Below, piece after piece: positions 8,836 through 17,693 of a stretch of 64,000 nt of DNA. The notes under the pieces are model-generated. The model had not been told where the DNA came from and searched no databases. It saw nothing but the letters and a program-made list of their open reading frames with translations. The stretch is from Rhizobium mongolense USDA 1844 (lineage in GTDB: Bacteria; Pseudomonadota; Alphaproteobacteria; Rhizobiales; Rhizobiaceae): positions 41,366 through 105,365 of the forward strand of contig NZ_ATTQ01000021.1 in the NCBI RefSeq assembly GCF_000419765.1, read 5' to 3'. The stretch's first letter is position 1. Every line of letters begins with the position of its first letter. Position numbers and translations under genes: made by a program.

Positions 8836-8919
8836 TCAATCCCGCCGGCGCGTCGAAACGTGCGCCTGCGGCTGGTAATCGAAAGTGCGGTCGAACCGGA
8901 AGATCGTCCGCGTCCGGCA
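8836..8919 (-). pseudogene. remnant of an M81-family peptidase gene (C-terminal codons only)
   Basis: On the minus strand the frame ending at the TGA at 8836-8838 reads RTIFRFDRTFDYQPQ, closely matching the C-terminus of the intact M81 protein at 10104 (RPVFPFDREFVYQPQ). The nucleotide similarity covers about 70-80 bp and then stops. The rest of the gene is absent, and the toxin-antitoxin genes lie where it should continue. The whole stretch 8746-9063 holds no other convincing gene. Confidence 0.6.
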
Positions 8920-9063
8920 AACATCGACAAAGCGAGTCTTGAACTGAATTCCGCGAAATTCTCGGCGATGGAGGCGGTGCCCGCGATCAGAGGATAATCA
9001 TCGCACATCAGCTCCTCCGAACAGTTCGCCTTGCGCTGCATTGTCCAGTTACGCTCGCACGAT

Positions 9064-9504
9064 TCAATGTGCGCCACTCTGGATGGCTGTCAGCGAAACG
9101 CACGCGTTTGCGATCTCATTTGACGCATGCAAGGCGATCACCCGCAGCAGCCGTTCGTCCGCCGTCACGAACCTCGACCCCGTTTGGACCGCGGCAGCCA
9201 GGTAGGCGCAGTCGTATGCCGGGTGCGAGAGTTCGATTGCGAGTCTCGTTGCCCGCTCGAGCAAGCCGGTCATCGAAAGGAACGCAATTCCGGAGCGGTC
9301 GAGCAACCGCGCTGCAAGAACTGCTTCATCACGCATGAGCTCACCGCGTTGTGTCTTCTTCCAGAGAATATTGGCGCATTCCGGGATGAGAAGCTCCGGG
9401 GCAGCAAAGCTAAACCGCGAGCGCAGATCGACGGCGGCGTGAGTGCCCTCTTCCTCCACGACCCACTTTATCGCGATGCTGGCATCGACAACTAGCGTCT
9501 CCAT
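9064..9504 (-). CDS. vapC: PIN-domain ribonuclease toxin (VapC family)
   Basis: A 146-residue PIN-domain protein. The four acidic residues expected to hold Mg are visible: Asp7 (VVDAS), Glu42 (PECANILW), Asp98 (AYDCAYLA) and Asp116 (TADERLL). VapC toxins cut RNA, often initiator tRNA or rRNA, to stop translation. The ATG overlaps the antitoxin stop by one base (TAATG), the usual coupled order of antitoxin then toxin. The length is at the upper end for the family. The RNA target is unknown. Confidence 0.88.
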   Translation of the reverse strand: METLVVDASIAIKWVVEEEGTHAAVDLRSRFSFAAPELLIPECANILWKKTQRGELMRDEAVLAARLLDRSGIAFLSMTGLLERATRLAIELSHPAYDCAYLAAAVQTGSRFVTADERLLRVIALHASNEIANACVSLTAIQSGAH

Positions 9505-9743
9505 TAACGTTCGTCTCGGTCTTCGCGCAGGAGCACCTCGGAGGGTGTCTGCTTGCGTGAAGCGGTGAGCTTCCGCAGCTCGGCCGCGAGATCGTCGAAA
9601 TCAGGTTCGGTCTCGTTTGCCAGCGCCTGGCGCAGGATCTCCCGATGCTCGGCTTCCGCCGAGCGGCCGTGGCGGGCGGCGCGCATCTTCAGCTTCCTGA
9701 TCAGGTCATCATCAAGATTGCGTACGTGCAGATTTCCAGCCAT
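9504..9743 (-). CDS. FitA/VapB-like ribbon-helix-helix antitoxin
   Basis: A 79-residue protein. Residues 1-40 (LHVRNLDDDLIRKLKMRAARHGRSAEAEHREIL) match FitA/Phd-like ribbon-helix-helix antitoxins, with a DNA-binding strand first and the two helices following. The acidic C-terminal tail should wrap the VapC partner and block its active site. It is the first gene of a two-gene operon and starts at ATG 9743, 15 bases from a perfect 17-bp inverted repeat that probably serves as its autoregulatory operator. Confidence 0.85.
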   Translation of the reverse strand: MAGNLHVRNLDDDLIRKLKMRAARHGRSAEAEHREILRQALANETEPDFDDLAAELRKLTASRKQTPSEVLLREDRDER

Positions 9744-9757
9744 GGATATGTTCCATA

Positions 9758-9774
9758 TGCTCTCATTGAGAGCA
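9758..9774. promoter_or_regulatory. inverted-repeat operator of the toxin-antitoxin operon
   Basis: TGCTCTCA-T-TGAGAGCA is a perfect 8-bp inverted repeat with a 1-bp centre, 15-31 bases upstream of the antitoxin ATG. FitA-type antitoxins bind such repeats together with the toxin. The function is inferred from position and symmetry. Confidence 0.65.
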
Positions 9775-9780
9775 ACGATA

Positions 9781-10103
9781 GCATGCTAAATCGTGTCCGT
9801 GCAAGGACGGGAAGGAAGGGGAGGAAACGGGAGGAAACGGGAGAAAAAACAGGATCGGCCGTCGCATGCTCGCCGTTGGCGTCAAGGCTGGCTTTGCCTG
9901 GGAGAGTGCGTGGTTGAACCGGGTGAAGGGCTGGCGGCCGTGGGAGAGGGGCTAGGAAGGCTGAAGAAGACGACGGTGGCATCGCGAGGAGCCGTGCTGC
10001 CGTCAGACGAGGCTGAAAGGCCCCCGGGAACCTCACCTCGTTCCGGAAGGTGCAGATCCGTACCGGATAGTGGCCTTCGTCCCGGGGCCGAAAAAAAACA
10101 TAG
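9781..10103. other. 323-bp stretch without a convincing gene
   Basis: Between the antitoxin promoter and the M81 gene no frame looks coding. The notable item is a purine-rich block at 9801-9850 that includes two exact tandem copies of GAGGAAACGG (9821-9840) flanked by degenerate copies. An 8-base A-run lies at about 10091-10098, just after the M81 stop on the opposite strand, but no strong hairpin precedes it. Confidence 0.6.
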
Positions 10104-11540
10104 TCAGTCCTGCCAGCGCGCTGAAAGACGCGCCTGCGGTTGGTATACGAATTCTCGGTCGAACGGGAAGACCGGCCGGGTTCGGCGATGGCTTGCGAGA
10201 CTTTCGATATCCTGGTTCACGACGCCCTCTGTCAGTGCCATGAGATTCGGATTGGCAATCGGGGCAAGCTCGGGCGAAAGATAGCCCGATTTCACGACAA
10301 GCAGGCGAACCGATCTGGGATCGAGCCCAAGACGCGCGAAATCCGCGATGTTGTGATAGGGACGCCTGCGGGCGGCAAGAACCACCGTCACACCGCTGGT
10401 CCGGATCACCGCCTGGCGTTCGGCCTCGGAGCCTGGATCGTCGAGCAGGATCACCTCGGCCTCGATGCGAACGGGAAAGCTCGCCGGATCGAGACTACCG
10501 CCGATTGACAGAGGCACGATCGCTCCCCTGCCGGCGGCAAAGCAGGTCTCGACGGCCGGCCGGTCGGTGATGCCGGCAAAGAGCGTGTTTTCGAACTTGC
10601 GGGAAAGAACCGCGCTTAGGACATCGGCCCGGTCGCCCACACCGCCGCCGGTCGGATTGTCCGCTGAATCCGCAAGCACGACCGGCGTAGTCTTCGTATC
10701 TGCCGCGATATCGAGCATGTCATCGAGCGGACCGGTTACCGGTCCGAAACGAAAATCTTCGCGGGCATACCAATAGGAAAGCGCGATCTCCTCAGCGGCT
10801 TTTGCGGCAGCAGCTTTGTCCGACGCCGTCACCACGGCGCAGGCCGTCGCCCGCGGCTCGTCGGCCCAGACATAACCGATCATCAGATTGGCATCGAGAA
10901 CGCCGTCCCGGCGGTCGAAGTCCGCGAGCCGCAGGTAGAGGCCCTTTGCCGGCTCATCCTCAGTCGAAGTCCGCTCGCCTGGCCACAGGACAGGCACCGG
11001 CGCCCAGGCCACGCCCGGCCGGTTCCCGCTGTTGAGCGCGTCGACGAGCATCGACCAGGCGCGCACCATGGTCTCGCGCACATCGATGTGCGGCGCCGTG
11101 CGGTAGGCCGCGAAAATATCGAGCTGGTCGACGATCTTCTGGCTGACATTGCCATGCAGATCGTAGCTCGCAGCGACGATGCAGTGCGGACCGACGACAG
11201 CGCGGGCCGCCGATATCCAGTCGCCTTCGGCGTCATCCATGCCCTCGACGTTCATTGCGCCGTGCATGGCGAGATAGAGACCGTCAAGCGGCGTGGACGC
11301 CTGCAGCCGGTCGAGGAACTCCGTCTTGAACTCCTCGTAGGCGGCACGCGACACCGGTCCGCCGGGAATGGCACGCGCATGGAGAAGCGGTAGGTGGTCG
11401 ACGCCCTCCGCGTTCAGAAAGTTGAAATAGTCGGAACCGAGGAGATCTGCCCCGCGCATGAGACGAAAATCCTCGATCGCCATCAGCACCGGCGAGTATG
11501 TGCTGCATTCCGTATGAATTCCGCCGACCGCAATCCGCAT
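10104..11540 (-). CDS. M81-family metallopeptidase (MlrC-like)
   Basis: A 478-residue protein with M81/MlrC hallmarks: N-terminal MRIAVGGIHTECSTYSP with the metal-binding His, LDGLYLAMHGAMNVEGM, the YDLHGN motif, DIFAAYRTAPHIDVRET, and the DNPTGGGVGDRADVL stretch. MlrC was named for breakdown of linearised microcystin, but most family members act on unknown peptides or amides. It is the last gene of a tightly spaced minus-strand operon (ridA, rpiR-type, SDR, GH20, M81; gaps of 24-29 bp). A second M81 gene lies at 16218 on the other strand and a third remnant at 8836. Confidence 0.85.
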   Translation of the reverse strand: MRIAVGGIHTECSTYSPVLMAIEDFRLMRGADLLGSDYFNFLNAEGVDHLPLLHARAIPGGPVSRAAYEEFKTEFLDRLQASTPLDGLYLAMHGAMNVEGMDDAEGDWISAARAVVGPHCIVAASYDLHGNVSQKIVDQLDIFAAYRTAPHIDVRETMVRAWSMLVDALNSGNRPGVAWAPVPVLWPGERTSTEDEPAKGLYLRLADFDRRDGVLDANLMIGYVWADEPRATACAVVTASDKAAAAKAAEEIALSYWYAREDFRFGPVTGPLDDMLDIAADTKTTPVVLADSADNPTGGGVGDRADVLSAVLSRKFENTLFAGITDRPAVETCFAAGRGAIVPLSIGGSLDPASFPVRIEAEVILLDDPGSEAERQAVIRTSGVTVVLAARRRPYHNIADFARLGLDPRSVRLLVVKSGYLSPELAPIANPNLMALTEGVVNQDIESLASHRRTRPVFPFDREFVYQPQARLSARWQD

Positions 11541-11564
11541 CGCTACCGTCCTGGAGTTTCGCGC

Positions 11565-13481
11565 CTAGAGTGCCGGGCTCAAGGGGACGATGGCCGCAAA
11601 GCGGTTCCAGTCCTTCTTGGCCTTCGGCGTCCATGCCGCTTCGGCGATCGCCGGAAGCCGCGGAAAGACCAGGCGGTTGAAGTAGCCGCGCGACAGGAAG
11701 TGTTCCGACCAGATGCAGGCCTGTACGCCCTTCATCTTGTCCTTGAGATCCTCGGGGAACTCGCCTTCCGCTTCATAGGCATAGGTATGTGCCGGCGGCA
11801 CCGTGCCTGCCCAGCTCGCCCCCGGCTCCTGGAAGGCTTCTGCCTGCACCATGTCCAGATAATAGGCCTGTCCCGGCGTCATGACGACATCGTAGCCCTC
11901 CCTTGCCAGATCGATGCCGACCTGCGGATTTTCCCAGGCCATCAGCAGCGTATCTTTCGCCGCGACGCCGCCGCCATGTGCCACCTCGTTCCAGCCGGCA
12001 AGCTTGCGTCCGCGCGCCGTCAGCATGTCCTTGATCCGTTTCAGGAAATAGGACTGCAGGCCGAACGTGCCGGAAATGCCTTCCTCGGCCATCAGCTTCT
12101 TTGCCAGCGGAGAGGCAAGCCATGAACCGTTCGCCACTTCGTCACCGCCCACATGAATGTAGGAGGAGGGGAAGAGCTCGACCATTTCGTCGAAGACCTT
12201 TTCCAGGAATTCGTAGGTGAGGGGTACGGCCGGGTTCAAGGCGTTGTTCGGATAGCCCTGCACGGAATGATAGCTGTCCGGTGCCTCCTGGCCATCGGTG
12301 AGCTCCGGGAGAGCGGCCAGCGTTGCGGCATTGTGACCGGGTATATCGATCTCCGGCACGACTTCGACATTCAATGCCTGGGCATGGGCGACGATGTCGC
12401 GGATATCGTCCTGCGAATAGAAGCCGCCGACGGGCTCAGCGCCATTGCCGAGCTGCGGCAGCAGCGGCTCGTTCGGACCGCGCAGGACGCCGGTGGTGGT
12501 CAGCTGCGGATAGGCCCTGATCTCCAACCGCCATGCCTCGTCGTCGGTCAGATGCCAATGAAAGATATTGAGCTTGAACCAGGCAAGGATATCGATCAGC
12601 CGCTTGACGTCGGCAACCGGATAAAACTGACGCGACACGTCGAGATGGCAGCCGCGCCAGCCGTAACGCGGCTTGTCGGAGATGCTGCCGGAGATCGGAA
12701 AGCGGAACCTGCCCTTTGTCGTGCGCGCTCCGTTGAGCAATTGCGCAAGCGAGGTCAGGCCATACTGGAGCCCGGCCGCATCGCGATAGGAAAGCGTGAC
12801 CTTGTCAGAGGCAAAGGTTAGACGGTAACTCTCCGCATCGAGCCGGGCCTGGCGGTCGAAGGCCAGCGCCCGGCCCTGCGGCGATGGCGCCAGGCTGAAG
12901 ATGGAATGGTCGCTCTCAAAGAGCCGGCGCGAAAGGGAAATCACCGTCGAGATCGAAATCAGCTCGTCGGAGCTTGCGCCCTGCGGATAAAGCACGACCG
13001 GAAAGCTGTCGCCCGGCTTGGCATCGATCTCTGCCGGCCAGGGCTGGAGCGCGAAGGGAAGATCAAGGCTGCCCTCCGGCAGCAGCGCCGGCGGCGGCGC
13101 GCTCAGACTGCCTTCAAGAAGCAGATCGGAGACGGCCACCTCGGCATGCGTGCCGTCGGACAGTGTCAGATAGGCGGATTTTGCCCCATCCGTGCAATGC
13201 TGCGCCTTGCGATGAAGGCCGGCAACCGTGAAGATCCAGCTCTGGCCGGGCGCAAGAAGGAACCCCGGGGGTGGCGAGAATTCGTGGAAGTTCGCGTTCC
13301 GGCGCAGGAACTGAGCGTTCTCGCAGGCTTCAGGATCACTCACCCGCGTCAAGGACGTATAGACGAGCTTGAAGCCGGAAAGCGGGCTTTCGGAGAGGTT
13401 TAACAGTGTGAAGGTGAACTGGCCGTTTGGCCCGCCCTTTGGGGTCCAGCTGTTTTCCAGGCGATAGTAAACCGGTTTCAT
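11565..13481 (-). CDS. GH20 beta-N-acetylhexosaminidase
   Basis: About 638 residues from the ATG at 13481, which is preceded by AGAGAGG; a longer frame runs into the SDR gene. The N-terminal beta-domain is followed by the GH20 catalytic barrel: RGCHLDVSRQFYP, FHWHLTDDEAWRLEI, VEVVPEIDIPGHN and HVGGDEVANGSW, where Asp447-Glu448 are the substrate-assisting Asp and catalytic acid. No signal peptide is evident, so it probably acts in the cytoplasm on short N-acetylglucosamine or galactosamine oligosaccharides brought in by a transporter. Its operon partners (RpiR-type regulator, SDR, M81 peptidase) suggest use of an amino-sugar-containing compound; no transporter gene is linked. Confidence 0.88.
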   Translation of the reverse strand: MKPVYYRLENSWTPKGGPNGQFTFTLLNLSESPLSGFKLVYTSLTRVSDPEACENAQFLRRNANFHEFSPPPGFLLAPGQSWIFTVAGLHRKAQHCTDGAKSAYLTLSDGTHAEVAVSDLLLEGSLSAPPPALLPEGSLDLPFALQPWPAEIDAKPGDSFPVVLYPQGASSDELISISTVISLSRRLFESDHSIFSLAPSPQGRALAFDRQARLDAESYRLTFASDKVTLSYRDAAGLQYGLTSLAQLLNGARTTKGRFRFPISGSISDKPRYGWRGCHLDVSRQFYPVADVKRLIDILAWFKLNIFHWHLTDDEAWRLEIRAYPQLTTTGVLRGPNEPLLPQLGNGAEPVGGFYSQDDIRDIVAHAQALNVEVVPEIDIPGHNAATLAALPELTDGQEAPDSYHSVQGYPNNALNPAVPLTYEFLEKVFDEMVELFPSSYIHVGGDEVANGSWLASPLAKKLMAEEGISGTFGLQSYFLKRIKDMLTARGRKLAGWNEVAHGGGVAAKDTLLMAWENPQVGIDLAREGYDVVMTPGQAYYLDMVQAEAFQEPGASWAGTVPPAHTYAYEAEGEFPEDLKDKMKGVQACIWSEHFLSRGYFNRLVFPRLPAIAEAAWTPKAKKDWNRFAAIVPLSPAL

Positions 13482-13510
13482 GTCCTGTTCCTCTCTTTTG
13501 ATCATGGATT

Positions 13511-14287
13511 TCAGTAATGGTCGGATTGCGAGAAGGTGCGGGCGAGCTCCGCCTGACCCGCCGTCAGACCGCAATCTACGGGCAAACAAACCCCGCTGAT
13601 GGCTGCCGCCTGCGGTCCGGCTAAAAAGGCAACGGCATTGGCCACATCCTTCGGGTCGACGACCCGCTGAAGCGGATACCATCGCCGTGCCTCCTCAAAG
13701 ACGTTGGGATTGGCAGCCGCGCGCGCTTCCCAGGCCCGGGTTCTGACCGTGCCGGGGGCGACCGCATTGGAGCGGATGCCGAACTTGCCGTATTCGACGG
13801 CCACCAACCGCGTGAAGTGGAGAAGCCCTGCCTTCGCCGCGCTATAGGCCGGATGCCCGAAAACGTTCATGCCGTTGACGGAGGCGATGTTGATGACCGA
13901 GCCTTTCGAGGCCTTCAGCATGTCCTCTACGGCGCGAAAGCATAAGAATGCAGCTTCGAGGTTGAGGGCATTGTCCATGCGCCAGATGGCAGGCGTGGTA
14001 TCATGAAGGCTGACAGCACGTGCCGCGCCGGCATTGTTGACGAGCGTCTGCAACTGCCCGAGTTCGGCGCAGCGGCTTGCAAGTTGAGAAACGCTCTCCT
14101 CGCTGGTGACGTCGCACCCAGCCGCAATAAAACGGCTTTTCGGACCAAGCTTGGCGGCAACGGCTGCGGCCGCCTCCAGGTCGATGTCGGCAAGCAGGAC
14201 GATGTCATGGTCATCGGCGAGCCTCTCGGCGATCGCAGCGCCGATGTCTCCAGCAGCTCCCGTCACGATAGCGACCGATTGCGTCAT
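13511..14287 (-). CDS. SDR-family NAD(P)-dependent oxidoreductase
   Basis: A 258-residue classical short-chain dehydrogenase. The cofactor motif TGAAGDIG is at residues 9-16, followed by NNAG, the catalytic Ser in NIASVNG, and the Tyr-x-x-x-Lys pair in YSAAKAG. An Asp after beta-strand 2 (LADIDLE) favours NAD over NADP. It sits between the RpiR-type regulator and the hexosaminidase with gaps of 25-29 bp. It probably oxidises a sugar alcohol or sugar in the same pathway; the substrate is not readable. Confidence 0.88.
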   Translation of the reverse strand: MTQSVAIVTGAAGDIGAAIAERLADDHDIVLLADIDLEAAAAVAAKLGPKSRFIAAGCDVTSEESVSQLASRCAELGQLQTLVNNAGAARAVSLHDTTPAIWRMDNALNLEAAFLCFRAVEDMLKASKGSVINIASVNGMNVFGHPAYSAAKAGLLHFTRLVAVEYGKFGIRSNAVAPGTVRTRAWEARAAANPNVFEEARRWYPLQRVVDPKDVANAVAFLAGPQAAAISGVCLPVDCGLTAGQAELARTFSQSDHY

Positions 14288-14312
14288 GCTTCATCCTTCC
14301 TTTTGCACGTTC

Positions 14313-15176
14313 TCAGTCTCCGAGGAGCTGACGGTCGTCGCCGTCGCGGTGGGCGACCAATTGTTGCTTAATGCGTCTTAGCGTTACCGCCGCCTTCGGC
14401 TGGATGGCATAGGCGACAAGGCTCGCGATGATGTCGACGGTTGCGATATAGGCGATGCGGGTCGAGGTGGGGCGGAATATATTGTTTCCTTCGGGCAGAT
14501 CGATCGGCACAACGATCTCGGCCGCCGTTGCCACAGGGCTTCCGCTCTGCGTCAGTGCAATCGTCGTGACTTTGGCTTCGCGCGCCAGCCCGAAAGCGCG
14601 AACGAGCTCGGCATTGCGCCCCGAAAAGGACGAGCCGATCAGCACGTCGCCCGCGCGCGCTGCCGCCGCCATCATCAGCTGCATGCTGTGGTCCGAACTT
14701 GCCGTGATGCGCAGTCCTAGGCGGAAGAGGCGGTTCTGGAATTCGTCGGCGATCATCGAGGAGTTGCCACCCGAACCGAAGGCATAGATCATATCCGCCT
14801 TGGCGATCCGGTCGGCGGCGCGTCCGATTGCGGCGATGTCAAGCGAGCGGTGCAGGAGGAACAGCGCGTTCTGGGCCTTGGTGATGATGTCCTGCGCAAC
14901 GTCGGCGGGATCGCTGCTCTTGGACTCGGGCTTCAGATAGCGGACGCCGATATGCGCCGTGCGGGCGAGTTGAACCTTGAAGTCAGAGAAGCTCTCGCAT
15001 CCGAGACGGCGGCAGAAGCGCGTGACGGTCGGCGGCGAAACCTCGGCCTTCTCCGCAAGCTCGATGATGGAGGCGTTCACGGCAAATTCGAAATCGTTGA
15101 CGATGATTTCGGCAATCCGGTTCTCCGATGGAGAAAGGCGGCCCTTGTCTTCCTGCAATGTGGAAAAGATATCCAA
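14313..15176 (-). CDS. MurR/RpiR-family transcriptional regulator
   Basis: A 287-residue regulator. Residues 1-77 form the HTH_6 DNA-binding domain (ASIIELAEKAEVSPPTVTRFCRRLG), and residues from about 105 to 240 form a SIS sugar-phosphate-binding domain with the FGSGGNSSMIADEF and GSSFSGRN loops. Such regulators sense phosphosugars. The gene lies within the ridA-SDR-GH20-M81 operon and probably controls both this operon and the divergent plus-strand genes from the spacer at 15591-15700. Confidence 0.88.
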   Translation of the reverse strand: MDIFSTLQEDKGRLSPSENRIAEIIVNDFEFAVNASIIELAEKAEVSPPTVTRFCRRLGCESFSDFKVQLARTAHIGVRYLKPESKSSDPADVAQDIITKAQNALFLLHRSLDIAAIGRAADRIAKADMIYAFGSGGNSSMIADEFQNRLFRLGLRITASSDHSMQLMMAAAARAGDVLIGSSFSGRNAELVRAFGLAREAKVTTIALTQSGSPVATAAEIVVPIDLPEGNNIFRPTSTRIAYIATVDIIASLVAYAIQPKAAVTLRRIKQQLVAHRDGDDRQLLGD

Positions 15177-15200
15177 CCGATCCTCCCGGTGATGGCGCCC

Positions 15201-15590
15201 CTACTGGGCTTTTTTCTTATAGGCGACGCAGTCGATCTCCACCTTGCAATCCACCATCATTGAAGATTGCACGCAGGCGCGTGCCGGGGGGTGCTCGCCG
15301 AAATATTCCTGATAGATCTTATTGAACGTCCAGAAATCGCGTGGGTCGTCGAGCCAGACGCCGACGCGCACGACATCCTCGACGCCATAGCCGGCCTCTT
15401 TGAGGATCGCCAGAACATTGGCAATTGTCTTATGCGTCTGGGCGATGATGTTGCCCTCGACGATCTCGCCGCTTTCCATTGCAACCTGACCGGAAACATA
15501 AAGCCAGCCATCGGCTTCGACGGCGCGCGCAAACGGCAGAGACTTGCCGCCGGCGCCGGTTTGAACAGTGCCATAGCGCTTGATGGACAT
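15201..15590 (-). CDS. RidA-family (YjgF/YER057c/UK114) deaminase-like protein
   Basis: About 129 residues starting at the ATG at 15590 (MSIKRYGTVQTG), which has AAGGA six bases upstream. Features of RidA relatives are present: LYVSGQVAMESGEIVEGN, the long central helix, and the late Arg in PPARACVQ. RidA proteins hydrolyse reactive enamine/imine intermediates made by PLP enzymes. This fits the truncated PLP-dependent gene at 17694 once being part of the same locus. It is the first gene of the five-gene minus-strand operon. Confidence 0.85.
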   Translation of the reverse strand: MSIKRYGTVQTGAGGKSLPFARAVEADGWLYVSGQVAMESGEIVEGNIIAQTHKTIANVLAILKEAGYGVEDVVRVGVWLDDPRDFWTFNKIYQEYFGEHPPARACVQSSMMVDCKVEIDCVAYKKKAQ

Positions 15591-15700
15591 TCTCGATCCT
15601 TGCAAATTATTTTCTTGATAAGTTGACAAGTGACCATAGAAAGCAGAATTTGGCTAGCGAAAAACGCGATTTATGAAAAGAATTTAAATAAAGGGCGAGC

Positions 15701-16186
15701 ATGCGCGATCCTTTCAAGAATCCCTTCCCTTCGTCCGACACAGCCCGGCATTCCATCTGGGAGATGCTCGTTCCGCGCGATATCGACGCGTTTTTGGCTG
15801 CCGATTGGTCCATGGTCGAAAACGACTTCGTGGAAGATGGTTTCATCGGGATCGATGGTTGCAAGCAGGTGAACCCGGACAAATGGCGTCTTGCCTTTCC
15901 GACGCTTGCCGCCTATCGCGACGAATGGCTTCGGCAGGCCAAGGAATTTGCCACGGAAAGCCTGGCGGAGGACGCGCGCACCGCGATCTTTTCGACGACC
16001 TCGCTGGAAGATATCGAGATCGAAGGCGACACGGCCCTGGTGCGCAAGAAATTTGATGGCGGCATCGCCAAGACCGACGGCAGCCGCGACGTCATGCAGT
16101 GGCAGACGCTCTATTACTGCCGGCTTCACGAGGGATGCTGGAAGATCTGCGGGTTCACCGGCTATCTGCCGAATCCGATGGGTTGA
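15701..16186 (+). CDS. SnoaL/NTF2-like hypothetical protein
   Basis: A 161-residue soluble protein starting at ATG 15701. The pattern of a long N-terminal helix (IDAFLAADWSMVENDFVEDGF) followed by beta-strands (YYCRLHEGCWKICGFTGYLP) is that of the SnoaL/NTF2-like fold, which covers small isomerases, hydrolases and ligand-binding proteins. It is the first of three plus-strand genes diverging from the ridA operon and followed by an M81 peptidase. No catalytic residues can be named. The role is unknown. Confidence 0.6.
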   Translation: MRDPFKNPFPSSDTARHSIWEMLVPRDIDAFLAADWSMVENDFVEDGFIGIDGCKQVNPDKWRLAFPTLAAYRDEWLRQAKEFATESLAEDARTAIFSTTSLEDIEIEGDTALVRKKFDGGIAKTDGSRDVMQWQTLYYCRLHEGCWKICGFTGYLPNPMG

Positions 16187-16217
16187 AGCGGTGTCGACAA
16201 CATAAAAGGCCAATCAT

Positions 16218-17693
16218 TTGCGCATTTTCACGGCAGCTCTGGCGACCGAGACCAACACGTTCTCGCCGATTTGTGTCGACCGGCGAGCTTTCGAGGCTTC
16301 GCTTTACGCACCGCCGGGACAGCATCCTGAAACGCCGACACTTTGCACCGCGCCGATCACTGTCGGCAGGCGGGTCACTGCTGCAAAGGGCTGGGAGCTG
16401 ATTGAAGGAACGGCAACCTGGGCGGATCCGGCCGGGCTCGTCAACCGTTCCACCTACGAAGATTTGCGCGACGAGATACTTGCTCAGCTTAACGCTGCAA
16501 TGCCGGTTGACGCGGTGGTCCTCGGGCTGCACGGAGCCATGGTGGCGGCGGGCTACGAAGACACCGAAGGCGACATCCTTGCGCGCATCCGCGAGATCGT
16601 GGGCCCCGATATTCTCGTCTGCGCCGAACTCGACCCGCACAGCCATCTGACCGCCAAGCGCGTGGCGGCCCTCGACTTCGCCGTCTATTTCAAGGAATTC
16701 CCGCACACGGATTTCGTCGACCGCGCCGAAGATATGTGGCGCATCGCCGTCGATACGCTTGAAGGCAGGGTAAAGCCTGCCGTTTCCGTCTTCGATTGCC
16801 GCATGATCGACGTCTTCCCCACGTCGCGCGAACCCATGCGCTCCTTCGTCGACAAGATCATTAAGATCGAAAGGGACGACCCGGATGTCCTGTCGATTTC
16901 CGTGATTCATGGCTTCATGGTCGGCGACGTTCCCGAAATGGGAACGAAAATGCTGGTGGTGACGGATGGCAAGCCGGAAAAGGGGGCAGCGCTTGCCCGC
17001 GACCTGGGGCTTGAGCTGTTCTCCAAGCGCGGAACCTTCATGGCACCTCAGATAAACGAGAAGGAGGCGGTCGCGCGTGCTCTGGCCGCCACCGCCTGGC
17101 CGGTTGTCATCGCCGATGTCTGGGACAATCCGGGCGGCGGTACCGCAGGCGATGCCACGGTCATCCTCGAAGAACTGATGAGCCATGGGGCGACGGATGC
17201 GGCGATCGGCACGATCTGGGACCCGATGGCGGTGCAGATCTGTTTTGCGGCAGGGGAGGGCGCTGAGATTCCGCTTCGCTTCGGCGCGAAATCGGCGCCT
17301 GGCACCGGAAATCCGATCGATGGTACCGTGACGGTCGTCAAGCTTGTGAAGGATGCCGAGATGCAGTTCGGTGAGAGCCTGGCACCCTTCGGCGATGCCG
17401 CTCATGTGGTTCTCAACGGCATCGACATCATCTTGAACTCAACGCGTGCCCAGAGCTTTGATGCCAGCCTCTTTACGGTCATGGGAATTGATCCGGCCAA
17501 GAAGAAGATCCTGGTCATCAAATCTACGAACCACTTCTTCGCGTCGTTTTCGAAGATCGCCGCCGAGATCCTCTATTGTTCCGCGGGGACCCCTTATCCG
17601 AACAATCCGGCCAAGACGCCCTATCGCCGGGCACCGAGAAATATCTGGCCGATGGTCGCCGATCCTCATGGAAATGAACCTGGAGCCGCATAG
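16218..17693 (+). CDS. second M81-family metallopeptidase (MlrC-like)
   Basis: A 491-residue protein starting at TTG 16218, 31 bases after the SnoaL-like gene. M81 features: ATETNTFSP at the N-terminus, VVLGLHGAMVAAGYEDTEGD, CAELDPHSHL, YFKEFPHTDF, and DVWDNPGGGTAGDATVIL. It is a diverged paralogue of the gene at 10104 (same fold motifs, different loops). It is followed immediately by a truncated PLP-enzyme gene. Many such proteins are linked to D-amino-acid or hydantoin-type catabolism in rhizobia, but the substrate is unproven. Confidence 0.83.
   Translation: MRIFTAALATETNTFSPICVDRRAFEASLYAPPGQHPETPTLCTAPITVGRRVTAAKGWELIEGTATWADPAGLVNRSTYEDLRDEILAQLNAAMPVDAVVLGLHGAMVAAGYEDTEGDILARIREIVGPDILVCAELDPHSHLTAKRVAALDFAVYFKEFPHTDFVDRAEDMWRIAVDTLEGRVKPAVSVFDCRMIDVFPTSREPMRSFVDKIIKIERDDPDVLSISVIHGFMVGDVPEMGTKMLVVTDGKPEKGAALARDLGLELFSKRGTFMAPQINEKEAVARALAATAWPVVIADVWDNPGGGTAGDATVILEELMSHGATDAAIGTIWDPMAVQICFAAGEGAEIPLRFGAKSAPGTGNPIDGTVTVVKLVKDAEMQFGESLAPFGDAAHVVLNGIDIILNSTRAQSFDASLFTVMGIDPAKKKILVIKSTNHFFASFSKIAAEILYCSAGTPYPNNPAKTPYRRAPRNIWPMVADPHGNEPGAA

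Noticed and set aside
9821..9840. Purine-rich tandem repeat
   Set aside because: Only two exact 10-bp copies with degenerate flanks; more likely simple-sequence drift than a functional element.
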